This document shows, one piece after another, positions 5,573-14,046 of a DNA stretch of 39,247 bases. The notes under the pieces were generated by a model, which saw only the letters and a list, made by a program, of their open reading frames with translations, was not told the DNA's origin and searched no databases. The stretch's first letter is position 1. The number at the start of each line of letters is the position of its first letter. Location of the stretch: positions 1 to 39,247 of IMG/VR virus record IMGVR_UViG_3300032296_003095, one strand, 5' to 3'. Made by a program: the position numbers and the translations under genes. The DNA comes from a virus.

Positions 5573-7257
5573 GCACCGAAAACACCCTGCCGCCCGACCG
5601 CAAACCGGACGCCAGCACCGAGGCCAAGCTGGCGCGTATCAATCGCGCCATGCCGGCGGCTCCGGATGCGGAGAAGGGATTGCTTTCCTGCCTGCTGCAA
5701 GATCCGGAGCGCATCACGGAGGTGCGTTCGCGGCTGAGCGTGGAATCGTTTTACCATCCAGCGCACCAGACCGTTTATGAGACGATGCTGGGGCTGATCG
5801 ATGGGAACAAGCCCGTGGAGCCGGTGACGCTGACGCACACGCTGCGCGAGCTTGGGAAGCTCGATTTTGTCGGCGGCGCGGCGGAAATCAGCGATCTGTT
5901 TTCCTTCACGCCGATTGCGGCGCATTACCCGTTTTATCTGCGCATCGTGCGTGAAAAGTGGATGCTGCGCAGCACCATTCATGCCTGTGCGGAAAGCATC
6001 GAGGAGTGCTTTGAGCACGGCAAAGAGCAAAACGATGAGGATGCCACCTCGGTGATTGGCCGCGCGGAGAGTCGCGTGTTTGATTGCGTGCAGGCCATGC
6101 AGACCAGCGGCGAGTATTCGACGGGCCCGGTGCTGGCCGCGCGCGGCGTGGTGGACTGGGTGGACCGCACCGAGGCCACGATTGCGAACCGTGGCAAAAT
6201 CATGGGCCTCGAAACCGGCATTCTGGAGTTGGATCAGACCGTGCACGGGCTCGATGATGCCCAGGGTGAGATCGTAGTGATCGCAGGCCGTCCAGGCCAA
6301 GGCAAGACGGCCATGGCCACCACGCTGATCCATAATCTGGCCGTGACTCGCAATGTGCCGGGCCTTGTGTTCAGCGCGGAGATGAGCGGCGTGCAGCTTT
6401 ACGATCGCATCATTCTCGGCGGTTCCAGCATCGACACCAGCAAGGCCATCACGGGCATGTTTTCCCGCGCCGATCAGGAGGCCATGAGCCTGAAGGTGCG
6501 CGAGGTGCAGCGCGCGCCGTTGCTGATCTCCGACGGTGGCGCGATCACCACGGCAGACATCCGCAGCCAGGTGCAGGTGGCCAAACGCAAGCACGGCATC
6601 CGCTGGATCGTGGTGGATCACCTGCACCTGATCAAAGCGGTGTCGAAGCGCGGGCTAAAAGATGAGCGCGAGGCACTGGTGGAGGTCATGGAGACGCTGC
6701 AATTTGTGAAGAAGCACTACAAGCTCGTGGTGCTGCTCATGGTGCAGCTCAATCGCGAGACAGACCGCAACGCAGGCAAACCGCCCGTGCTGGCCGATCT
6801 GAGCGGCAGCGCGGCCATTGAATGGTATGCAGACCATGTGTGGATGCTGCACCGTGATCCGTATTTCTTCGGCTGGCACACGCTGAGCGATGAGAAGAAG
6901 CGCGGCTGGCAGGACGCGGTGGAGCCTCGCCGCGAGCGCAATCCGCAGTGCTGGAGCAGCGGCGACAAATACGGCGAAGAAGACGGCGGCTGGCCGCGCG
7001 AGGACTACGAGCAGGACGCCAAAATCTACGTGCGCAAGAATCGCCGAGGCCCCACGCCGGAGCTGCACGTGCGGTTTGAAGACTGGCGCACGTGGTTCAG
7101 CAGCCGCATGCCAAAACTCAACAGCGCCGACTGGCGCGACTGGCAGTTTGGCAGCTATGCCGTGCCCAAAAAGCCCAAGGCCGAGAAAACCGGATGGTCG
7201 AACAAGGGCAAAGGCAAAGCCGCTGACGACGGCTGGGACGATGATTTCAAAAGCTGA
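5569..7257 (+). CDS. dnaB: Replicative DNA helicase, DnaB family
   Basis: 562 residues from a GTG overlapping the preceding stop. The N-terminal domain shows the DnaB pattern MPAAPDAEKGLLSCLLQDPE. The RecA-like core has Walker A GRPGQGKT at 240-247, Walker B-type VVDHLHLI near 347, and the DnaB4 signature LNRETDRN with DLSGSAAIEWYADHV near 405-430. Expected role: hexameric 5'-3' helicase opening the phage replication fork. The C-terminus is longer than usual, with an insert after YFFGWHTL and a basic Gly/Lys tail (GWSNKGKGKAADDGWDDD). It is flanked by the DUF1376 gene and SSB. Confidence 0.95.
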   Translation: MSTENTLPPDRKPDASTEAKLARINRAMPAAPDAEKGLLSCLLQDPERITEVRSRLSVESFYHPAHQTVYETMLGLIDGNKPVEPVTLTHTLRELGKLDFVGGAAEISDLFSFTPIAAHYPFYLRIVREKWMLRSTIHACAESIEECFEHGKEQNDEDATSVIGRAESRVFDCVQAMQTSGEYSTGPVLAARGVVDWVDRTEATIANRGKIMGLETGILELDQTVHGLDDAQGEIVVIAGRPGQGKTAMATTLIHNLAVTRNVPGLVFSAEMSGVQLYDRIILGGSSIDTSKAITGMFSRADQEAMSLKVREVQRAPLLISDGGAITTADIRSQVQVAKRKHGIRWIVVDHLHLIKAVSKRGLKDEREALVEVMETLQFVKKHYKLVVLLMVQLNRETDRNAGKPPVLADLSGSAAIEWYADHVWMLHRDPYFFGWHTLSDEKKRGWQDAVEPRRERNPQCWSSGDKYGEEDGGWPREDYEQDAKIYVRKNRRGPTPELHVRFEDWRTWFSSRMPKLNSADWRDWQFGSYAVPKKPKAEKTGWSNKGKGKAADDGWDDDFKS

Positions 7258-7295
7258 TTTTTAACCGGGCGTGAGCCCATCAACACACACAACAC

Positions 7296-7727
7296 ATGAA
7301 CAAACTGATTCAAAAAGGCAACATCACGCGCGAGCTGGAATTGCGCTATACGCCCACCGGCACGCCGGTGGTGGATTTTGGGATCGCCGTGAACCGCGCG
7401 TGGAAGGACAGCAGCGGCACCAAGCATGAAGCGGTGACTTTCACCGACTGGCGATGCTGGGGCCCATCGGCGGAGACGCTGGTGAAATGCTTCCACAAAG
7501 GCAAGCCCATCCTGCTGGAAGGTCGGCTGGAGCAAGACGAATGGACCGACAAGCAAACCGGCGAGAAACGCCGCAAAACGCTGGGCGTGGTGGAGAGCTG
7601 GCACTTTGCGGGCGACACGCGCGCCGGTGGCAAAGCCTCCGAACCTCCGCCGCCGGACAGCAGCAAACGGCCCGCGCCGCCGGTGGATGGTCAACTGAGC
7701 CCCGAAGACGACGAAATTCCGTTTTAA
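7296..7727 (+). CDS. ssb: Single-stranded DNA-binding protein
   Basis: 143 residues with an OB-fold domain (NKLIQKGNITRELELRY, FGIAVNRAW, FTDWRCWGPSAETL, KGKPILLEGRL) and a flexible Pro-rich tail. It ends in the acidic tip DDEIPF, which in bacterial SSBs recruits repair and replication partners. It would coat single strands at the phage fork. The start is the only plausible ATG; the 38-bp gap after the helicase has no hairpin. Confidence 0.95.
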   Translation: MNKLIQKGNITRELELRYTPTGTPVVDFGIAVNRAWKDSSGTKHEAVTFTDWRCWGPSAETLVKCFHKGKPILLEGRLEQDEWTDKQTGEKRRKTLGVVESWHFAGDTRAGGKASEPPPPDSSKRPAPPVDGQLSPEDDEIPF

Positions 7728-7730
7728 ACC

Positions 7731-8375
7731 ATGAGCACCCCTGCCCTTCCCTTGACTTTGCCTGGTGGTGAACCGCTGCCGCCGCCGCCCGCGGCTGGAT
7801 GGCGCGAGCACACGGCCGGCCGATTCCGCGAACAGGACGCCGAAGGCTACGCGTTCGCCTGCTATCTCGTGCGCGAGCTTGGCATCACCAACAAATCGGA
7901 GATCGTGCGCCTCGTCGATGAGCACCGCGAGGCCCGGCAATTGGATGGCATCTCGCGCAACACCATCATTGCGTTGATGAATGATCCCACCGAGTTCAAA
8001 GCGGGCGAGATCGAGGACATCATCCGGCGTCGCTCCCTGCTCACCAGCGCTGATGCGTTGGACAAGGTGGAGGAACTGCTGAGCAAAGCCAAGTCCGCCA
8101 AAGACCTCGGCGCTGCCGCCATGGCCCTGACGAGCGTTTACAACGTCAAGCAGCTCAGCAGCGGCGGAGCCACGCGAATCAGTGGCAACACGCAGGACAG
8201 CACGAAGGCCAAAGGCTTCGACCACTTCATGCAGCTCGCCCAGGCCGAACTGCAAAAACGCCAGCAAACTGTTCTCGCCACAGCGCTGCCGGACGATTCC
8301 GGCCGCGTGGTGATCGAGGCGGAGACGGTGGCGGTGAGCGACCAGAATCAGGGACCGCGAACCCAGGACTCATGA
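7731..8375 (+). CDS. Candidate small terminase subunit / DNA-binding protein
   Basis: 214 residues. A Pro-rich leader is followed by an HTH-like region (LVRELGITNKSEIVRLVDEH, then LDGISRNTIIALMND), a helical segment (ADALDKVEELLSKAKSAKDL) and a flexible C-terminus. This order (HTH, coiled oligomerisation region, disordered tail) is that of many small terminases. It precedes the large terminase by 2.7 kb, with a methyltransferase module and a recombinase between them, which look like insertions. Family membership was not confirmed; it could be another early regulator. Confidence 0.45.
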   Translation: MSTPALPLTLPGGEPLPPPPAAGWREHTAGRFREQDAEGYAFACYLVRELGITNKSEIVRLVDEHREARQLDGISRNTIIALMNDPTEFKAGEIEDIIRRRSLLTSADALDKVEELLSKAKSAKDLGAAAMALTSVYNVKQLSSGGATRISGNTQDSTKAKGFDHFMQLAQAELQKRQQTVLATALPDDSGRVVIEAETVAVSDQNQGPRTQDS

Positions 8376-9196
8376 ATACACTACAGACAGCCCCGAGCGG
8401 TTCCCTGCATTCTGCTTGTTATGCCTCTCCGTGTGGCCGAGTGACGTTGTATTTGGGTGACTGTATGGACATCATGCCGCGCCTGACTGGCATAGACTCG
8501 GTTATCTCAGATCCGCCGTTCAGTTCACGGACTCATGCCGGACATGATGCGGTAAAAGGCGCGGGGCTGACTGCAAAAGATGGAAGCCCCACAGTCCGCG
8601 AGGTCATCAGCTATGGAGCATGGGGCGATGAAGAGGTGGCGGCAGTCTGCCGGATGCTGCCTGCGCACGGCTGGGCGTGCATCATCACAGATCACGTTCT
8701 CGCCCGCGACTGGGAACGCCGAATGAAGGAAGCTGGGCGCTACGTCTTCGCGCCGATACCAGTAATCGCACGCGGGCGCTCAGTGAGACTCACTGGAGAT
8801 GGCCCAAGCTCATGGACTGACTGGCTGATACCGGCCCGCACAAAGGCGGAAATCAAATGGGGGACGCTGCCGGGAGTCTATGAAGGGAACAAGACAAGCA
8901 TCGAGCACAAGGGCGGAAAGCCGCTGAACGCTATGTGCCGCATCGTGGAGGACTACAGCCGAGAGGGCGACACTGTGCTAGACTTCTGCATGGGAGCAGC
9001 AACAACGGGCGTCGCCTGCCTCCGCACGGGTAGAAACTTCGTCGGTATCGAGCGCGACCCCACGCACTACGCGAACGCTCTACAACGCATCACGAACGAA
9101 CTGGCCCAAGGCGATCTTTTCGCGGGGCATAACGTGGAGGTCAGGCAAAAACAGGGCGCGCTCGACTCCACTTCACCCCCGACAAAAACGCCCTGA
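8372..9196 (+). CDS. DNA methyltransferase, beta class (N6-adenine or N4-cytosine)
   Basis: 274 residues. Catalytic motif IV DPPF (about residue 48) precedes the SAM-binding motif I DFCMGAATTGVACLRTGRNF (near 206), the order of beta-class enzymes. VTLYLGDCMDIMPRL is the typical opening. It probably modifies phage DNA against host restriction or acts as an orphan regulator; no restriction nuclease is adjacent. The ATG overlaps the preceding stop (ATGA), yet the first 17 codons (MNTLQTAPSGSLHSACYA) are encoded by boundary element copy D. A GTG start at the VTLYL segment is also possible. It heads an accessory module closed by the 52-bp element at 9666. Confidence 0.9.
   Translation: MNTLQTAPSGSLHSACYASPCGRVTLYLGDCMDIMPRLTGIDSVISDPPFSSRTHAGHDAVKGAGLTAKDGSPTVREVISYGAWGDEEVAAVCRMLPAHGWACIITDHVLARDWERRMKEAGRYVFAPIPVIARGRSVRLTGDGPSSWTDWLIPARTKAEIKWGTLPGVYEGNKTSIEHKGGKPLNAMCRIVEDYSREGDTVLDFCMGAATTGVACLRTGRNFVGIERDPTHYANALQRITNELAQGDLFAGHNVEVRQKQGALDSTSPPTKTP
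8378..8421 (+). repeat. 45-bp boundary element, copy D
   Basis: ACACTACAGACAGCCCCGAG, then CCTGCATTCTGCTTGTTA. It follows the stop of the gene at 7731 directly and encodes the methyltransferase N-terminus. A weaker relative sits at 9186-9227, across the methyltransferase stop (TGCATGCACCGTTGTGTTAT). Confidence 0.7.
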
Positions 9197-9247
9197 TTTT
9201 TGCATGCACCGTTGTGTTATGCCCGAACAACCCAAAACATCACTACC

Positions 9248-9430
9248 ATGAAACCGAACAAACCTGAAGACCCCGAGAAAATCAAAAATGAACGCGATGT
9301 GCTGCTCTCCACAGTGCAGTCGGCGCAACGCCGTGAACTGGAAGCAAACCGCACCATCGAACTGCTGGTGCTGGCCGGACACGTCAAAGAGGATCGAGTG
9401 GCCCAAGCGCGTGAACTCGCCAAGGCATAA
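9248..9430 (+). CDS. Small helical protein
   Basis: 60 residues, highly charged and helical (EKIKNERDVLLSTVQSAQRR), probably coiled-coil. ATG 9248 is preferred over an upstream frame reading through the intergenic element. No family recognised. It lies in the accessory module between the methyltransferase and the Cys-rich protein. Confidence 0.6.
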   Translation: MKPNKPEDPEKIKNERDVLLSTVQSAQRRELEANRTIELLVLAGHVKEDRVAQARELAKA

Positions 9431-9450
9431 CACCCAAACTCACACACCGC

Positions 9451-9699
9451 ATGAGCGCCGCTGACTCCGCAACCACGAACGACACAACCGCGAATGCGGT
9501 TGTGGTGCAGTGCCCTTGTTCGGCTTCGTGTCGAACTTGCAAACACTGGTCCGAGCAAAATGAGGGATTTGGGACGTGTGCCAATGCCGCGAACCGCGAG
9601 CTTTTGCGGGTGCTGGGCGGATACATGCTCTGCCATGCTGCTTTTGGGTGTGTGGTGCATGAGCCGAACAGTGATTATCCACACCAAAAGGGTGAATAA
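9451..9699 (+). CDS. Small Cys-rich (zinc-ribbon-like) protein ending in NSDYPHQKGE
   Basis: 82 residues. VVVQCPCSASCRTCKHWSEQ followed by GFGTCANAANREL and MLCHAAFGC has the CxC, CxxC and spaced Cys pattern of small phage zinc-binding proteins. The last ten residues, NSDYPHQKGE, and the stop codon are encoded by the 52-bp element and are identical to the end of the unrelated protein at 14043-14339. It immediately precedes the IntI-like recombinase (18 bp). Confidence 0.7.
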   Translation: MSAADSATTNDTTANAVVVQCPCSASCRTCKHWSEQNEGFGTCANAANRELLRVLGGYMLCHAAFGCVVHEPNSDYPHQKGE

Positions 9700-9717
9700 C
9701 ACCCGCAATTCCACACC
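9666..9717 (+). repeat. 52-bp boundary element T1
   Basis: Begins GAACAGTGATTATCCACACC, ends ATAACACCCGCAATTCCACACC split over 20 bases only in the middle. It differs from T2 (14306-14357) at one base of 52 and from T3 (38391-38442, minus) mainly in an 8-base centre. It holds a perfect DnaA box TTATCCACA (9675-9683), the last ten codons and stop of the gene at 9451, and ends at the base before the ATG of the recombinase at 9718. CACC-AAAAG-GGTG can form a small hairpin. Confidence 0.85.
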
Positions 9718-10752
9718 ATGAAACTCAACGAGATGCTTGAACAAGTGCGAATCACCTGCCGCATGCGGCGGTTGTCGTGGCAGACAGAGCAGTGTTATGC
9801 GGGATGGATTGCGCGTTTTGCGCGGCATGTGGCCCGATGTGGCGACGTGACGCGGGAGGAGAAGGTGCGCTTGTTTCTGGAACAACTGGCACAGCGGTGC
9901 TCGGCATCGACGCAGAACCAGGCTTTGAACGCCATCGTGTTTTTGTATCGCGATGTGATCAAGGAGCCGCTGCAAGACATCGGGCCGTGGGCGCGGGCGA
10001 AACGGCCCAAGCGGCTGCCCACCTGGCTGGCACCGGAGGAAATGCGGCGCATGCTGGAGGTGATGCCATCGGGCACGCGATTGATGGCGGAGCTGGCTTA
10101 TGGATCGGGCCTGCGCATCGCGGAGCTGCTGGCGCTGCGCGTGAAGGACATCGACCTGAGCGCCCGGCTGGTCACGGTGCGCGGCGGCAAAGGCGACAAG
10201 GATCGCGTGACGTGCCTGCCGCAATCGCTGGTGTTCCGTTTGCAGGCGCACCTTGAGCGGGTTCGCGTGCTGTATGATCAGGACCGCGCTGCCGGTGCTG
10301 CGCCGATCTACCTGCCGAATGGACTGGAGCGCAAGTTCCCCAATGGCGGACGAGAGTGGACGTGGTTCTGGCTTTTCCCGGCCGGGCAGGAGTCGCGTGA
10401 TCCGCGGCTCGGGAACTGGCGGCGGCATCATGTGCATGAAAACACGCTGGGCAAAGCGCTCAAACTGGCAGCCCGGCGTGCGGGCCTCACCAAGCGCGTC
10501 ACGGCCCACACGCTGCGCCATTCCTTTGCCACGAATCTGCTGGCCGGTGGCGCCAGCATCACGCAGGTGCAGGAATTGCTCGGGCACAACAGCGTGGAAA
10601 CCACGCAGGTGTATCTGCACTGCATCCCGCAGTTTGCCCAAACGATCACCAGCCCGCTGGATGCGCTGCCACAAGTGGCTAAGGTGGTGCCGTTTCAAAA
10701 CGAAGATGCGGGCAGGAGTGCCCGCGCTCCCGTGGTAAGGAGGGCGGCATGA
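9718..10752 (+). CDS. IntI-like (integron-type) tyrosine recombinase
   Basis: 344 residues with the full catalytic set: R133 (GSGLRIAELLAL), K158 (RGGKGDKDR), H264/R267 (HTLRHSF), H290 (LLGH) and Y299. The N-terminal SAM-like domain starts with RRLSWQTEQCYAGWI. Between K158 and H264 it carries the extra segment that sets integron integrases apart from XerC/D: LPNGLERKFP (199-208), WTWFWLFP, DPRLG and RRHH (to 240), followed by the IntI-like ending SPLDAL. It should recombine specific DNA sites, possibly folded single strands as IntI does. It abuts the 52-bp element T1. Its last 15 residues come from a REP-like element. It is distinct from the phage integrase at 36786. A Xer-type origin with convergent insert is less likely. 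Confidence 0.85.
   Translation: MKLNEMLEQVRITCRMRRLSWQTEQCYAGWIARFARHVARCGDVTREEKVRLFLEQLAQRCSASTQNQALNAIVFLYRDVIKEPLQDIGPWARAKRPKRLPTWLAPEEMRRMLEVMPSGTRLMAELAYGSGLRIAELLALRVKDIDLSARLVTVRGGKGDKDRVTCLPQSLVFRLQAHLERVRVLYDQDRAAGAAPIYLPNGLERKFPNGGREWTWFWLFPAGQESRDPRLGNWRRHHVHENTLGKALKLAARRAGLTKRVTAHTLRHSFATNLLAGGASITQVQELLGHNSVETTQVYLHCIPQFAQTITSPLDALPQVAKVVPFQNEDAGRSARAPVVRRAA
10708..10731 (+). repeat. REP-like element, copy 1
   Basis: GCGGGCAGGAGTGCCCGC plus GCTCCC, with a GCGGGC/GCCCGC stem. Present again at 20673-20696 and in part at 37221-37240. It encodes the C-terminal tail of the recombinase at 9718. Confidence 0.75.
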
Positions 10753-11078
10753 GTGCGATACAGCCGACACCGGAAACCGATCAAGCGTGGGCAAAGTGGC
10801 CTTATGCTGGGCCGGGAGTTCATGCAAACTTTGCCCGCAAACTGGAACGTGAGCGCGACGAGGCCCAAGAACGTGCCGAATCCAAACACGGGCTTTGGAT
10901 GGCCGAACTAAGCCGCGTGACAGAGCTTGAAAAGCAACTCGAAGCCATGCGCAAGGCAATGCGCGAAGCCGCTGCCATTGTCGCCCAAATCCCCGTGGCC
11001 TATGATCACCGATTCTTCCGTGCCGGGCAATGGGCAAACGCAGCCCTCGCCCAACTCCAGCCTCATCCTTGCCCATGA
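10749..11078 (+). CDS. Hypothetical coiled-coil protein
   Basis: 109 residues. The opening TPETDQAWAKWPYAGPGVHA with FARKLERERDEAQERAE is a widespread phage small-protein pattern of unknown role. The centre is a heptad-rich coiled coil (LSRVTELEKQLEAMRKAMRE). It is coupled on both sides: ATGA with the recombinase and ATGA with the large terminase. Confidence 0.7.
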   Translation: MSAIQPTPETDQAWAKWPYAGPGVHANFARKLERERDEAQERAESKHGLWMAELSRVTELEKQLEAMRKAMREAAAIVAQIPVAYDHRFFRAGQWANAALAQLQPHPCP

Positions 11079-13069
11079 CCCCCGACGCCCAAACCCTCGC
11101 TTTCCAACTTCTCGCCGATTCGCAGCAGCATCATGGCATGCTGCCCAAGTTCACGGTGGATCAACTCATGGCCCTCGGGCCGGACGATGCAGTGGCGGCG
11201 ATCGAGGCGCGGCGGGCGCGGATCGCGCTGGCGGATGAGGATCACTACAACCATGGCTGGTTCTTCAAATCGTGGGACGGCATCTTGTGGGAGACGTGTC
11301 GGCTGCGGGTGGATAATCCGGGCGTGCCGGTCACCATGGGCATCGGTGGCTCCAATGGCTCGGGCAAATCCATGGCGCTGGCGCGATTCCTGACGCTGGC
11401 GATGGAGCAGTGCGCGCCCGATCAACCGGAGCACCAGCGCACGTTTTGGACGTTCAGTTACGACGACGACAAAAGCGCGGAGGTGATCGAGAGCCAAATG
11501 CGATTCTGGCAACCGAATGAATACAAGACCGAAACCGGCCGGCTGAAAAAGCTCGCCAATCAAAAGATGGCCTACGATCGCGCCGGAGGATTCACGAACA
11601 ACGAATGTGCGGTGATGAGCGGAGCGGTGTGCCGGTTCAAAACGTGGGCGCAGGACATCGGCAAGCTGGAAGGACCGCGCCCGACGTGCTCGTGGGGTGA
11701 TGAGGCCGTTCCGGTGCAGGTGCTGGAAGCCGTCGAAAACCGCCTGCTCACCGCAGCAGAGTGGACGCACCAGAACATGCCGCGGTGGAAGGAATTGCTG
11801 GCGCAAAAGGAGCGCGAGCCGGAGCTGGCGTTTCCGCGTGAGCTGATCGGCCGCGTGATGGTCGGCGTGCAGTTTGTCACCTACACCTTCCGCGATGGCT
11901 ACACGGACACCGTGCGCTGGTTCATGGATGGCAGCAAGGTGATGCGCGAGATCGAGGCCGATCCCGAGCTGCTGCCGCGTCGCGATGCCGATGGCAACAT
12001 CCTGGGCGGCGAGCGCTTGCCCTGCCTCGTGCATTGCAAGAATCCCACGCGGCGGTTCCTGTGGATCTACGCCTGGGACAATCCGCTGGGCGGCAACTGG
12101 GACGGGATGAAGAAGGCGGAGAAGGACAGCCCGCGCAGCAAAAAGCTGTGGAAATGCTACGGCATCGCCGAAGGCACCGCCGATTCACCGTTTCCGAATT
12201 TCCATGTGCAGGTGCATGTGCGGCCCATCTCGTGGCTGCCGCCGCACGATCTCGGCACCTGGTGGATGGCCTGCGATCCAAATGCCACCGGCGGCCGGGC
12301 GTGGTTCATGCTCTGGGCCTTTGTGCTCGGCAAAGCGTGGAATCACTTCTCGCCCGGTGACATCTTCATCGCGCACGAATATCCGCAGACCAATGACAAC
12401 GTGGTGGTGCCAGGGCAAAGCATCTTCACCGGTGAAGACTGCGAATGGGCCAAGACCGGAGGCAAGAACGGCATGGGCATCAAAGGCAACGCGCAGAAGC
12501 AGTGGCCCGTGGGCTACCAATTCCGCGCCGATGAGATCCGCCGCATCGAGGCCAAGCTGGGCCAGCTTCAAGGCGTCGCCGACATGCTCGGCACGCACGA
12601 ACGCACCATGATCGACGTTTACGGCCGCCGCATCGCCGACTCGCGCAGCTCCAATGCTGTGAGTGAGAATCAGGACGGCGGCAAGACCATGATCGAATAC
12701 ATGGAGGACAACGGCATCTACTTCACCCAGGCCGGGCGCGATGCCGGCGGCGAGGCAGGCGGCGGGCGCGTGCTGCCGGGCGAGCAGAACATCAACAGCA
12801 TGCTCATGTGGAACCGCGAGATCACCGTGCTTGACAACAAAACCGGTTTGATGGAAGCTGATCCCCAGCGAGGGCGCGGCCCTCGTGTGCGCATCGCCGA
12901 CCACTGCACCAATTTGATTGGAGCCCTGCAGAACTACCCCGGTTTCGCGGTGCCCGGCGCGTCCACTTCCGCTTGGAAGGACCCCATCGACGTGCTGCGC
13001 TACCTCCTGAACGCGAACCCGTGTCATGAGGATTTGAGCGGCTGGGACTTTGGAGGGGGCAGTTACTGA
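11075..13069 (+). CDS. terL: Terminase large subunit
   Basis: 664 residues from ATG 11075 (ATGA overlap with the gene before). Walker A GSNGSGKS at 92-99 and Walker B CSWGDE with D209/E210 form the packaging ATPase. The C-terminal nuclease-like domain begins around WWMACDPN (D401), and HCTNLI near 610 and DPIDVLRYLL near 640 resemble the conserved end of terminases, where an Asp helps bind metal. It pumps DNA into proheads and cuts it. No packaging strategy (pac, cos or terminal repeats) can be read from it alone. It opens the late region. Confidence 0.9.
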   Translation: MTPDAQTLAFQLLADSQQHHGMLPKFTVDQLMALGPDDAVAAIEARRARIALADEDHYNHGWFFKSWDGILWETCRLRVDNPGVPVTMGIGGSNGSGKSMALARFLTLAMEQCAPDQPEHQRTFWTFSYDDDKSAEVIESQMRFWQPNEYKTETGRLKKLANQKMAYDRAGGFTNNECAVMSGAVCRFKTWAQDIGKLEGPRPTCSWGDEAVPVQVLEAVENRLLTAAEWTHQNMPRWKELLAQKEREPELAFPRELIGRVMVGVQFVTYTFRDGYTDTVRWFMDGSKVMREIEADPELLPRRDADGNILGGERLPCLVHCKNPTRRFLWIYAWDNPLGGNWDGMKKAEKDSPRSKKLWKCYGIAEGTADSPFPNFHVQVHVRPISWLPPHDLGTWWMACDPNATGGRAWFMLWAFVLGKAWNHFSPGDIFIAHEYPQTNDNVVVPGQSIFTGEDCEWAKTGGKNGMGIKGNAQKQWPVGYQFRADEIRRIEAKLGQLQGVADMLGTHERTMIDVYGRRIADSRSSNAVSENQDGGKTMIEYMEDNGIYFTQAGRDAGGEAGGGRVLPGEQNINSMLMWNREITVLDNKTGLMEADPQRGRGPRVRIADHCTNLIGALQNYPGFAVPGASTSAWKDPIDVLRYLLNANPCHEDLSGWDFGGGSY

Positions 13070-13103
13070 CCGACCACGCAGGGCGTGGAACGACGAAATC
13101 AGA

Positions 13104-13310
13104 ATGACAAATGACATGAACATCATTGCACAGTTTATCTGGACAATCCGTGACGTGTTCGACGTTGTGGGATTGATTATTGTCGTCAGTGTTTTGCTGG
13201 CATTGTGGATCTGGCGCAAAATGGATGAACGCGCATATAAAATCGCGGACAAACAACGGCGAAAGATGGCTGAAGCAGCCACCGCAAAACCAAAGGAGGC
13301 GCAGCCATGA
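13104..13310 (+). CDS. Small membrane protein
   Basis: 68 residues from ATG 13104; an alternative ATG follows at 13116. One membrane segment (VVGLIIVVSVLLALWIWR) is followed by a basic helical tail (MDERAYKIADKQRRKMAEAA). Likely N-out or N-in single-pass inner-membrane protein. It overlaps the next gene by ATGA. Function unknown; a holin or exclusion role is possible but it is not next to the lysis group. Confidence 0.65.
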   Translation: MTNDMNIIAQFIWTIRDVFDVVGLIIVVSVLLALWIWRKMDERAYKIADKQRRKMAEAATAKPKEAQP

Positions 13311-13675
13311 GTGAATTGACGGCACCGCGTTTGCGCTGCTACCTTCAGCGGCGTCCTTTTCTGCAGCATCAAACGGATGTGCTGTTGATGCGGGAGCATG
13401 AGGGGAAGCGGCATCGACTTCAGATGCAACTGATCGAAGTGGTGGACGACGCTTGTGAAATGCCTCCGACGTTCACGTTGCGATCCGATGAAGCGCAGGC
13501 GCTGGTGGATGAATTGCATCGCAACGGATTCCGGCCCACCGAGCAAATCCAAGAGCAATCCGCCCTGCCTTACATTACCGCGCATTTGAATGACATGCGG
13601 CGGCTGGTGTTTGAGAAGCATAACGTCGAAAATCAGGCGACGACGAGCGCCAAGCCTGATTTACACGACAGATAG
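13307..13675 (+). CDS. Hypothetical protein
   Basis: 122 residues starting MSELTAPRLRCYLQRRPFLQ. It has an alternating beta pattern (DVLLMREHEGKRHRLQMQLI) and a helical part (SDEAQALVDELHRNGF). No family recognised. Its stop codon TAG lies inside boundary element copy E. Near its 3' end a 9-bp stem AAATCAGGC / GCCTGATTT (about 13630-13662) frames a 15-base loop and may act as a weak terminator. Confidence 0.6.
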   Translation: MSELTAPRLRCYLQRRPFLQHQTDVLLMREHEGKRHRLQMQLIEVVDDACEMPPTFTLRSDEAQALVDELHRNGFRPTEQIQEQSALPYITAHLNDMRRLVFEKHNVENQATTSAKPDLHDR

Positions 13676-13707
13676 CCCCCGAGCCGTTGCCTGCATTTTC
13701 TTTGTTC
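13663..13707 (+). repeat. 45-bp boundary element, copy E
   Basis: ACACGACAGATAGCCCCCGA to CTTTGTTC; 40 of 45 bases match copy A on the other strand at 95-140. It contains the stop of the gene at 13307 and ends 15 bp before ATG 13723. The frame through it (QIAPEPLPAF) is in phase with the downstream gene, as in copies A, B and D. Confidence 0.75.
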
Positions 13708-13722
13708 TGCTTCGATTTACCC

Positions 13723-14046
13723 ATGAATACCCAATACAGATTTAGCCTTTGCGTCGAGTGCCCTGATGGCAAACGACATATCCAAGCCTTCAACGTGGAC
13801 ACCTTCGCTGCTCCTCAGCTCCAACCCTACGATCTATGCAGCGAGCCGATAACGGCAATGATGGCGGGCGGAGTAATGAGCATGGGAGCTGCCCGCATCG
13901 ACACGGACAGGAAGCGACTCGCGGAGCAAGTATCCGCCGCCCTCACTGACGGCATCCTGACCGCCATCAAAGGCCGCGACCTACGCAACGGCTATGAGCA
14001 GAACAATAAAACTGTGCCGACCGAGGGCGGCGAAAAAACACTATGA
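13723..14046 (+). CDS. Hypothetical accessory protein
   Basis: 107 residues from ATG 13723. Beta strands at the start (RFSLCVECPDGKRHIQAFNV), then a Met/Gly-rich loop (AMMAGGVMSMGAARID) and a helical tail. No family recognised. It is the first gene of a two-gene accessory module between boundary element E and the 52-bp element T2, and it is coupled to the next gene by ATGA. Confidence 0.6.
   Translation: MNTQYRFSLCVECPDGKRHIQAFNVDTFAAPQLQPYDLCSEPITAMMAGGVMSMGAARIDTDRKRLAEQVSAALTDGILTAIKGRDLRNGYEQNNKTVPTEGGEKTL

Noticed and set aside
9718-10752. The recombinase being the phage's own integrase
   Set aside because: A separate integrase lies beside attP at 36786, and this protein has the integron-type insert and no attP-like region next to it.
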